From Larus michahellis (taxonomy: Eukaryota; Chordata; Aves; Charadriiformes; Laridae): a stretch of 64,000 bases of DNA. Both the position numbers and the translations under genes were made by a program. The stretch spans positions 160,530,678-160,594,677 of the forward strand of contig NC_133897.1 of the NCBI RefSeq assembly GCF_964199755.1, in the 5' to 3' direction. Shown piece by piece: positions 36,401-48,400 of this stretch. Below the pieces are notes generated by a model. It did not search any database, had not been told where the DNA came from, and was given only the letters and a program-made list of their open reading frames with translations. Numbering within the stretch: position 1 is the stretch's first letter; each line of letters starts with the position of its first letter.

Positions 36401-39400
36401 GCTGCTGAACAATCTGGTGTGTGACAGAGCACATATCTGATAATTTGATATTTTTTGATAATTTACACTTTTGTTCACACAGTCCTTAATCCCCATATTT
36501 GATATTTTAATGATTTGACAGTTACATTCCCTTGTTTCAACTTCTGAATTTGAATAAAATTTAGATTGCTAAAGATTTATCATATGTTTCATCCGGAATA
36601 CATGGGTTTTGACATTTGTTTGAAAGTTTCATTTTGGCACCAGGATTTCCAAAGATATTTACAAGTCACAACCAACAGCTTTGGAGAAGCACTTTTTCCA
36701 GTCTTTTAACACTGTGAATGAAACAGCACAAAAGTTATTATCATCTAAGAAAAAGTATTAATAAATCCTTTTCTTGAATAAGAAAATAAAGTGATTTCAG
36801 TATGTGGAATTATATCTTATTTGAAAGCTTTGAGAAAGACAAATCTTTATGTATGTGTTTTAAAAACTGATGGTGAATGTCTAACACATGCCATACTCTG
36901 GTCTCAGCTTTTGGAAATACAGGCTTAGAAAAATCTACTAGGTCATCTAAGCAAATAGTCATGGTTTTATAAATACTTGGAATATTAATACTTCTTTCAT
37001 AAGAAGGTCTCTTTCATGAGAGGTCTTTCAAATCTCTCTATATAGGTGTAATCTGAACAGAAGCTATTACTGAAGTCTTCAGAATCAGTGGATCATTGGG
37101 AAGATATGAATAAACAACGGCTGGCAGAATCAAATTTATTTTTCAAGGATTAAACTACAATCAAGAAGAACTAATAAATCACTGGTTAAAAGTTCTGATA
37201 AATAAATGCTGATGATATCTAGGTCATTCTGCTCTAAAAGATAAATACACCTCACAGATAGGATTCATCAGTTTAAGAACGTATATAACACTAGCATCCA
37301 AGTTTCTAAAAGTTAGACAGAAAATCATAGTCACTATGACATTTTCAACTTCACTGCTCCACCCCTTACCCTCTTTTGCACAATCATCTCAAGATACCCA
37401 ATTTCAAACTGACCTTGTCTGTTAGCAAGAAATATGTTCCAACACCTGCAGTACGCAAAATGATCCTCAATTTCTAGGTTTGGCTCTAATACCACCTTAT
37501 TTTCACTCCTCGATTAACCCAGAAAAGCAAAAATCACTGTTAAATTTGTCAGTTAATGTGGAGTCCCTAATGTTTAACCATTAGGGAAGCTTACACTGAA
37601 AACACTAACAAGGTGTTAAGACTTTCTGTTTACAAAGTTATGGAGTGTTACAAAGGCACTTTAAAGTACGTCTCTGCCCTCAGTCTTTTGTCCTTGTCGC
37701 ATATGGACAGCTGGAGATGAATTTAGATTGTAGTGATCAAGAGTTTACTGAACACTATTCTTGAGATTGCTGTTCTCCAGGAGGGCAAGTTTCTGAAGTC
37801 TCCTCACCCTTATTACAGTTATGGATTACCAGACGCCTGTGTGTGCAAATTAATTTTCAAATCACTTCTTAGGCAACCCACCTTTTGTTCGCCTCATTAG
37901 TGAAATGATAGAGATGTATACCCTCTACTCTGATTAGCCTCAGGCCTCCATGAGAATGCAAATGAATCTATACTTTAAGATTGACTTGAGTAAAAAGGCT
38001 TTTCAATATGTTGCTTAGTCATAACTTACTCCACTTTCTTTTTAAGAAGTCAACTGAATTAAAACTCCTATGGCTCCTCCTTTCCCAGAAAATGTAACTT
38101 GCATTGTAAAAATTCTCAGTGTCTTCATAACAGCTAACAAACTATGTAGCCTGCAAATATTATTTCTGCAAATCTATTCAACTCTCAAGGTTTATGATCT
38201 ACTCCCAGGTATTTATAGAAGGCAAACATGACATCTCAGTAGAATTGATAACTGATTTGCCATTTGTGATCTTTCCACACATTTATTTATCTTTCATGCA
38301 GGCACGCTTCAGATGTGCTAAGCTTTCTTCAAGTTAAAATATTTGTGCTTGGTTTAGGCATAGAAGTGAAGGTGAATTCAGGTTTTGAAAGGTCACATAA
38401 ATCCTCTTGCAGTTCTTTCACGTTAGTTTTTCCATTCAATTTCTGACCTCATCTTACCTCACATTCCTAGTCTTGAGGAAATTATTCATCTTATTCTACT
38501 GTATTTCTCTTTGCAACATGAAATTCTCGTATTTCCAATTTGTCACACCTCTGTCCCTCTCTGTGAATTGTAGAAATGTAAGACTGGGAGAGATCTTCAG
38601 CCATTAAGTCTGTGGAAAGGGAGGGAGTATTCCCACACTTCACAAGGATTGTTTCAAGGATCCTAATTAGGACTTCTCACTCCCAAAGAAAGATTCTTAC
38701 CCTTACATCTACAAATTTCTCCCACAAATTTGTTCTTTGCACTTCTCCACCAAAATGAACCAAGCTAAATTAGGGTCATCCAGTAAATCAGAGCTTCTTT
38801 CTGATCTCATCTTCAGCAACATTGTTAAATCTCAAGTGAGACAACTGTAGAGTTTTTTAAATAATCTGTCTTTTTTTCTTTGCTTGTTAATAAATGGAAA
38901 AAAGCGCAACTGAAAATAAAAAGTTCTCCAAGGAAAGTAAATTAATGCTTGTTCGTTACTGTGAAATTGTAAACCATAAAAGGAGTTCTGTTAATGAGTC
39001 CTATGATGACATGTTTGCTAGAAAAAGGTTGGAATTAAAATCCAACACAGTATTAAAAACATCCAAGTTTTCTTGGCCTCAAGTTCAATGTAACTTACAG
39101 GCATTTTTGTATATTTCTCTCCCAACTAGTGAAATCTGTCTGAAACTGGATAACCAGTTCAAAAGCTTTTATGGGTGTACCAGCAGACAGCGGTGGACAT
39201 TCCAGCAGCATATGTTTTTCTTTTGTTTTCCCCTTAAAAAACTGTATGAAAAAAAAAACAACAATAAAAAAAAACCCCAAAACCCCACCAACTTCCAAAA
39301 AGCCAGAAATTACATACTGCCAGTAAGAACTGATTCCAATAGAATGTAAGTCAGATTTCTACTCTAATGCATTACACAGTATTTTCTATAGCACCTGCTG

Positions 39401-42400
39401 GCTTAGTCAACCAGTGCAACGTTACTTAGCCAAGAGGAGAATGGCACTTGCAGCAGTCGGATTTGCAATGCTTGAACTACTTAGATAGAAACCAACTCTA
39501 CCTTACACTCCTTATTTCATTAAAAAACCTGTGTATAGACTACAACTAGCTGATTTATTTTTAAGTCTGCCTTGTGAAGTACCCTAGAAATTGCTGCTCT
39601 CTTCCTTTGCCTATTTAAATTTATCCATTCGCTGTCTTTATTTCTCAGACTCTCTCTATAAAGATCCATACTAAAAAAAAAAAATAAAACAAAACAAACA
39701 AACAAACAAACAAAACCAAAACAAAAAAACTCATCCAAAAAGATCTCTCTCATGTATTCCTATGTATCTTTCTTAACTGGAGGAATTCAACTGTGTGCAT
39801 ATTTACATTTAGAGACATTTTGAGTTTTATTTCATTTTGGGGTTTTTTACAACATGTTAAAGGAAGAATAGTCTAAAGCTGAGGGTGTGAGACAAGATTA
39901 TTGACTTCATGTAACTGTTACACTTAAAATTTCCACTATGGCTTCAGAAAATTAAGTTCCTACCCACACTTGAATTTCACTTCTGCAGCTGTGGGGAACT
40001 CAACTTCTGTACCTCTCAGATGAATTGCGAGGCCAGTTACAGTAACGACTGGCATACTCAGCAGCTATATTAATAGAGGCTTTACAAGGATAATAAATCA
40101 GTCAAATTCCTCCCGTAGAAACTTGTCTCTTTGAAGGTCTGAAATACAGTTTTGTTCTTCTACGTGGCAGAAGTAATGACAGTATCATCATGTAATCTAG
40201 CTAACAAGAGTTAAAGAAATTTAAAGCACTACATTATAGCTTAGCAGATTATATGTCTGACAGCATTTAGCTAAGACATCTGTAGCTGTCAAGTGTAATC
40301 ACTGTAATGAATGTTCTTCTGTAATCTAAGAGACAACTATTCAGCAGATTTTTAACATCTGGCTAGTCAGCGACTTTTCAACTAAAGAGGTCAAAACTTA
40401 CTATTCTTAGTAAGAATTGTAATTCAAAAGACTTTTTTCCTACTTCTAATTTTGTGATACTTATTCCTGTAATATTTTAACAGTAAAATTCTTATTTTTT
40501 CTTCAAAATCTACAGTAAGCATATTCATAATTACTTAAAACTGCATTGAAATCAAACACAAATTCCTGGAGTTTCACTATGCCATGGAGTATCTTTAGTT
40601 CATCAGCTAGCAGGAAAGGGGACAATTTCACATTATTACTTCCATTACTTCCATGTTCCCATTATTATTTCTATTTAAACATTTATTGTGTAGCCAAAAG
40701 TAAAGGCACACAGAGGGTTCTAAGGAAATGTAAATTCCTAACTGACAAGCTGCCAACTCTTTTCTGTTTGTCAGAATCCACTTGGAAGAGAGATAACGTC
40801 AGTTATCTAACGAAGGAAGATCTATTTTTCTCCTAGAAAAAAAGCTAAGATATTTCTTTAAACTGATTTCTTTTACTGTGTATAAAGTTTTAACTGTTTT
40901 TCTGTGGGAAAGTGCCATTCCTTTTGTAAAGTAGAATTATAGAACAGAATCATAGAACACATTGGATTGGAAGGGACATTTAAAGGTCACCTAGTCCGCC
41001 CCTCCTGCAATAAGCAGGGACATCTTCAGATCAGAGAGAACTGATCTGTTCAGATCTGTTGGCCAGATCAGAGCCCTGACCAACACGACCTCGAATGTTT
41101 CCAGGCATGGTGGTCTATCACCTCTCTGGGCAACCTGGGCCAGTGTTTCACCACCATTACTGAAAAAATTTCTTCCTTGTATCTAGTCTAAATCTCCCCT
41201 CTTTTAGTTAAAAACCATTACCCCTGGCCCTATTGCAACAGGACCTGCTAAAAGTCTGTATCCATGTTTCTTATGAGTCCCCTTTAAGCATTGGAAAGCC
41301 ACAATAAGGTCTCCCTGAAGCCTACTCTTCTCCAGGCTGAAGAACCCCAACTCTCAGCCTGTCCTCATAGCAGAGGTGCTCCAGCCCTCTCAGCATTTTT
41401 GTGGCCTGCTCTGAACCTGCTCCAACAGGTCCATGTCTTTCCTGTGCTGAGGGCTCCAGAGCTGGACACAGGACTCCAGGTGGGGATCTCACCAGAGCGG
41501 AGCAGAGGGGCAGAACCACCTCTCTCGACCTGCTGGCCACGCTTCTTGTGATGCAGCCTAGGATATGGTTGGCCTTCTGCGCTGCAAGCGCATATTGCCA
41601 GCTTGTGTCCCGCTGCGCAGAACCTTGCACGTGGCCTTCTTGAACATCATGAGGTTCACATGGGCCCACTTCTTGAGCCTGTCCAGGTCCCTCTGGATGG
41701 CATCCCATCCCTCAGGTGTGTCAAACACACCACTCAGCTTGGTGTCATCCCCAAACTTGCTGAGGGTGCACTTGATCCCACTGACCATGTCATTGATAAA
41801 GATATTGAACAGTAATGGTCTCAATATGGACCCCTGAGGGACATCACTTGCCACTGATCTCCATCTGGACATCGAGCCGTTGACCACTACCCTCTGGATG
41901 CGACCATCCAACCAATTCCTCATCCACCAAACAGTCCACCCATCAAATCCATCTCTCTCCAATGTAGAGAGAAGGATGTTGTGGGGGATTGTGTCAAAGG
42001 CCTTACAGAAGTCCTGGTAGATGATATCCATTGCTCTTCCTTGGTCCACTGATGTAGTCACTCCATCATAGAAGGCCCCGAGGTTGGTCAGGCAGGACTA
42101 GCCCTTGGTGAAGCTATGCTGGCTGTCTTGAGTCGCCTTCCTGTTCTCCATGTGCTTCTAGGAGGGTTCTAGGTGTATCTTCTAGGAGGCTTCTAGGTGT
42201 ATCTTCTAGGAGGCTTCTAGGTGGCTCTTCTAGGAGGATCTGTTCCATGATCTTCCTGGGCACAGAGGTGAGGCTGACACATCCCAGGGTCCTTCTTTGT
42301 ATCCTATTTAAAAATGTGTGCAATGTTTCCCTTTTTGCAGTGACCAGGGACTTCACCTGACTGCCATGACTTTCCAAATATCATGGAGATTAAGTATCCA

Positions 42401-45400
42401 CCATTTGGCTTGGAGCTTTTAAAAATATTTTAAGTACTCAGTAATGAAGATGGTGCACTTGTAATCACTGGTGCCTAAGGAAAGGGTGCAGTGTTTCTGG
42501 CTCATTAGGAATCTCAAAAAATACTTGCAGTCCCCCTATCATTTTGTCATCATGCAGGTCATTCAAGAAAAGAAGTCATGACTCATCCTTATTAAAAATA
42601 AGAAGTAAAAAGCAGAATTAATGACAACCGACTCTTGCAGAGCCATTTTGCCAGTCTCCTAAATATTGCGACCAAGAAGAATACCCATGACCCATAATGC
42701 TATTTTTCAATAACTGTTTAGGCTTTCTATCAACAGGCACCAGAATGAAATCAAACAAGGAAACAAATGCAACACTTCAAATATAAACAGATAAATGGCT
42801 TAACAGACTTTGTTGTTACTATATCTTATTCTGGTATGAATGTCATTGCCTATAGCAAGAGGAAAAGGAAAGATTAAAAGATATATGATAGTATTTCTAC
42901 TTAGGCTAAGTGCCCATCAACCCTAGTGTCTATCTACAGCAATGGCTATTAACACTTGCTAAGAGTTAAAACAAAAAATTGCGCATCACTGATATTTGCT
43001 TGCTTCTGGCAGTCATTACCTGCAAGATTTCAAGAGCTGGAGTTTACATGACATTTAATAGGATGGATCTGTGTTAGAAAACATTGCAGAATTGCTTTTT
43101 GAACCCAGTTATTATTGCAGTAGCTCAACCTGTATACCAGTGAGCAAATACATTCATGAGAGGGATTTAAAATCATTGCTTTCTAAATGGTTTTCAGACT
43201 TGAGTTACGCAACAAGGAGCTTTGCAGAGGCAATTCTTGGTAGGTGATTTAGGTTTAGTATATATATCAGTTTAATAATCTGAATGAGCTGATGGAAAAA
43301 AAAACTGATCAGAAGAAATAAGTGCTTTTTTGGCTCTGCTGTTGGAGCTGATCACTTTATAAACAGCACCAGACAGGCCATTAGTTTAAAGCTTTTGGCC
43401 ATATTTTTATTCTATTCAAATCAATATTTTCATACTTTCAACAATAACATAATAAGAAGTGTATATCCTGGCATGTGAATAACACACAGACAAAAAATAA
43501 AACTAATGCAAAAGAAAAAAAGGAATTACCTTCTTGCATTTTTTTGCGGTGTATTGCAGTTGGAACGTTTAACTGAAGTTGATACTTTTTGCTTAGCCAG
43601 GATTATTTCTTTAGCCTAAAATAAAAATAGACCGAAAAATAAGTCTCATATTAATTGATATTTATGCTTGCAAGCATTTAAATAATCTCTCAAAAATAGA
43701 GAAATTAAGAGGGTCTGAATAAATTTTCTCTTGTGATATTTACTCTTTCTGTTAGATTTTAACACTCGTCACTCAGCATGAAACAATGTATAAGGCAATT
43801 TTAACCAAATGATCTGAATGGTATTATATTAAAATATATATCTGAGTATATGTATATATATGTAAGTAATTAAATAGATGCATATATTTGTATTTAAATA
43901 TATGCTGTATAGTTTAGTACTATGTTAATAATGCACATTACTGATTTTCTCCATAACTAACTAACTGGTTTATGATGTGCCTCCCACTTGCATCTCAGTT
44001 CTTCTGTCCATGTGCTAGTTCAGACGTTTTTATTAAAGAATCTGCTGCAGTCTGGAATACGTCTCTCTCTTTAAAAAAGGGACTGGTGACCACAAACTCC
44101 CTCAGCACCTTTGCTAAAACAGAATCTCAAGCTCAAAGTCCAAGTGAATTCCTCTTCTCAAAGAAAACATGTCCATCACTATTCTTTGGCAGACATGGTA
44201 TTGGCAAAAGGATATCTCATGGCAAAAAGGTATCTCTTTCCCTTCTTAACATCATCACGAGAGAGGGACCCCTTAAGTATTTGAAAGGAAGGAGGAGAAC
44301 AGGAACTGGACCAAATGGTTAATTTTATTGACATCTAGTACAACTGGTTTGAAAGTAGTCTGTTCCAGACCCCCAGTAAACTTAACGTCTCTTTTCTAAA
44401 ATCTCCAAGAAATAAAACAGATCCTGTAGCTTCTGTCATACATTTCTGAAATTCATTGTCAAGGGGCTGTTCCCCTCTGGTTCTATATATACTCTAGTGA
44501 AGGAAAGTTTTTTAGTTTGGGCTTTCCTTCTCTTCTCAGGAGGCCCTGTAGTGTTCTGTTCTTATAACAATAATTCATTCCTTTGAGTCTCTTGAGACTA
44601 ACGTTCCTTACTTTGCCCTCAGAGCACGTCATCAAGGATGGTGAGGAAAGTTGCTGATTCTGCAATCAACAGTACAGGCTTCCTTGACAAGATGCCATCC
44701 TGGAATATGGGGAAGGGATAGGATTTGCCTTCTAGAACATTCACTATTAATTATCAAGTATTTTTGACCTAAAAGCTCTTTTGCTCAAAAGATGCCCTAC
44801 AGCCTCTGTTCAGGGGAAAAAAAAAAAGTGATACTGTCTAATTTTATTTGGTTTTGAAACAAAACTCCGTATGTGAGCTTCATCAAGCCAGCAGTTGACT
44901 GTCCATCTCTTAGTGACATTGATCAAGTGAGGATAACTGTTCTGGAAAACAGAACCGCCATAGCTTCAGCTGTGGCCAAATATAACACTTTGGGCTCAGT
45001 AGGAAGATAACTGTATGAAATTTAAAGCCTGTGATATACAGAAAGATGGACTAAATGAATATAACGAAGTTTCCTAAAAGTGATTCTATGAAACTTTTGC
45101 TAATAGTTGCATTAATCAGAAAACAGAAAGAAGGGCTATTTTCATAACATTACCAGAGAATTCTAGAAATGGATGTGTTACACAGAATCTGGAATATAGT
45201 CGAGAAAACAGAATTAATATGTGAAGACAACATTTTTCAGCTGACTCATCTTTTCAGTCCACAATTTTTTTCCTATAGGAAAATTCCTTCTGCAACAGGA
45301 ATTCCACTGAGTAACAGAGTTTCCCTGAAACACATTGATTCTGAAGCATTAATAGATTTCTAGGGTTCCACAGCTATATGTCTCCACATGCCTTTGACGG

Positions 45401-48400
45401 TAATGAAATATTACTGCATTTACCATTCCTAGATAAGTGAGAATTATATAGTGAAATTCTATCAAATAACCTTTACACTGACATGCATAATATATACCAC
45501 TCCTATTTTTAAATTAATTAAGGAATCTAACTCATTGATCTTTAAGTTTCTAAATGCTTTTGGAGGCCTAGGCAATAAAAAGTTGTCAGAATTCATTTGT
45601 GACTGATGATATAATGAAGAATTAATCAAAAAGTCTAAATTTTGCTCTCTGATTTACTAAAATAAGGAAAGTGAAGTTTTAAAACATGACACAGAATGTC
45701 TCAGAACCCTAAATAAAAACTGCTTGCTAATAACACTGGTTTTTGATGCTGTTTCTCAGACATTAATTAAAATGCAACTGGTGTAATCTACTCATGACAT
45801 TTTACAAAAATCCCTGATTTCATATGCCAATTTTGGTCAAAGTCTATTAAAGAAACTCTCAGTTTTCAATTTTTCTGTATCACCTGCAAAGATGACACTA
45901 CCAGAGCATAGAAGTTCAAAGTTTAAAAAGCTTCATGTCACAAATATTTTTCCCAGAAAATGAAGCACGTACAATGTAGTCACCATCAACTCTTTACTGA
46001 TGCAAAGTCTCTGTAGAGACAGTCATTACATTATAAACACTAAACGTTAAAAGTGTCACTATATCATTTCACTGAATGTTGTGTCCTTTGGTTTGTTTTG
46101 ATGACCTTCCAAAACATGTTAGTAGACACTGCCTTAGAAAGATGCTCCTTCTGCAGTGATTTACTGTGCAGTAAAGAGTACATTTAAGAAAAGTGTTCCT
46201 AGAAAAGAGGGTGAAAATGATTTGCTTTCATTCATTTCTTGTGGAATTTACTATCTCCGACATCTGTGGAATGGCAAGGTCATCAGAGAGGCAAGGAAAG
46301 AGGTTTTTGTTTTTCATTTTAAAGGCTAGGGAACTATGAACAGGCTGAAAGATGAATGGTGGAAGGTTTAGTAATCTGATCAGAAACTCACTAAAGCAAG
46401 TGAAAAACACTGNNNNNNNNNNNNNNNNNNNNNNNNNNNNNNNNNNNNNNNNNNNNNNNNNNNNNNNNNNNNNNNNNNNNNNNNNNNNNNNNNNNNNNNN
46501 NNNNNNNNNNNNNNNNNNNNNNNNNNNNNNNNNNNNNNNNNNNNNNNNNNNNNNNNNNNNNNNNNNNNNNNNNNNNNNNNNNNNNNNNNNNNNNNNNNNN
46601 NNNNNNNNNNNNATGTATCCCAAAAATATAGTGTATGCACTCTAATTCAGTCCTGAGGGAAGGGAACAGATTCTGTGACTGTGATATAGAACAAAGAGCA
46701 ATAGGTTTGTACCTGCTCCGTGCAATTGCTGCGATGCAGCACAAACCCATCTTCAGTCAGCAAATCCATGGAGTTCACAGGATCACAGACTCACAGAATG
46801 GTTGCGGTTGGACAGCACGTCTGGAGGTCATCTGGTCCAACCCCCCTGCTCAAGCAGAGACACCTAGAGCCAGTTGCCCAGTTGTCCGGTTGCCCTGACC
46901 ACAACAACCCTATTTCGGAGACTCCACAACATCCCTGGGCAGCCTGTGCCAGTGCTCAGCCACCCTCACAGTAAAAAAGTGTTTCCAGATGTTCAGAGGG
47001 AACCTCCTGTGTTTCAGTCTGTGCCCATTGCCTCTGGTCCTGCCACCGGGCACCACTGAAAAGAACCTGGCTCTGTCCTCTCTGTGCCCTCCCTTCAGGT
47101 ATTTATATGTGTTGATAAGATCCACTTGAGCTTTCTCTTCTCTAGGCTGAACAGTCCCAGCTCTCTCAGCCTTTCCTTATAGGAGAGTTGCTCCAGTCCC
47201 TTAATTATCTTTGTGGCCCTTCAATGGACTCTCTCCAGTATGTCCACGTCTCTTTTGTACTGGGGAGCTCAGCACTGGACACTACTTCAAGCGTGTCTCA
47301 CCAATGTTGAAGAGAGGGAAAGGATTGCCTCCCTCAGCCTGCTGGCAACACTCCTAATGCAGCCAACACACAATTAACCTTCTTTGGCAGAAGAAGACAT
47401 TGCCAGCTCATTTTCAACTTGGTGTCCACCAAGATTCCCACATCCTTTTCTGCAAAGCTGCAAGTTTTTGCATACATTGACAATGAAGATATTAGACTAC
47501 GCAGGATTCCATTCATGCATATCTCTCTGTCTCCCAGCTACACAAGTAGTTTTTAACCAAACCAAGGCAAAACTCAGAACATCAACTCCTTATTCTACAG
47601 AGCTTCTCTCTCCTCAGGTCTCACAAATAGCTGTGAATCGTGACATTCTGAGATGAAACAGGCTTCAGACCCTCAGGCTAGGTAAAATATGTATGTGTAG
47701 CTAAAATATCAAGGTAGGTGAAACATAGGTGAAATATAAAGTTAATAGTGGAATAAAGGCAGCTCTCAATCACAATATGAAGAGATAATATTCATTTGGC
47801 CAATTTAGGTTTGACTTTCTAGGCAGGCAGCAGATTTGAATATATCCAGAAACTCTTTGAAATATTTACATTTTCTAAGGCACTGATCATCCACAAAGAG
47901 ACTAGGAAGATGTATGAGTAATAAAAGCAGGTTATGGGATAGAAAACTGATAGTACTTGAAATATCCAAAAGACAAGTAAATAGTAAACAAAACTGTTCA
48001 GAAAGATTTCAAAATTACTTTATCAAAATGGCAAATGTCAAGGACGCAGTTTCAAAGAAATAGATTTAGGAAAGCATAAATTCTCATATGAGTGGATTTG
48101 GAACAAAATACAGATCTTAAGCAAATGAGTACAATTTTCGTCATTCTTCAAGCTCCTGGTGAAACTGCATGCTTGGTGCTGCAGTGACAGTTTGTGATTT
48201 AATGAGAGGCTGTCCATGTAGGGAAAGACAGATGGTATGGGACTGGAGCGCAGAAGAAAACATAGAAGGTATAGAACCACAAGGGGGAAAAGCCAGAAGC
48301 TGAAAAATAGCTTTTTAGTTACAGATACTAGTTGTGTAGTCTTAGAATTAAATCAAAGCACAAAAAGAAAGAAATGACCCCTAATAGCAGCTGAAGGTTC

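Larger units (their letters stand above)
33438..43529 (-). other. DNAAF11: DNAAF11 last intron, 10.1 kb
   Basis: Besides the CR1 copy at 40.9-42.4 kb it holds only simple repeats: poly-A at 36145-36160, A-rich runs at 39247-39290, and an AAAC/CAAA run at 39673-39730. No other gene is recognised; the frame at 38894-39349 (151 codons) is A-rich with no domain. Confidence 0.7.

Noticed and set aside
46228..46750. Open frames running through the N gap
   Set aside because: They are open only because N cannot create a stop.
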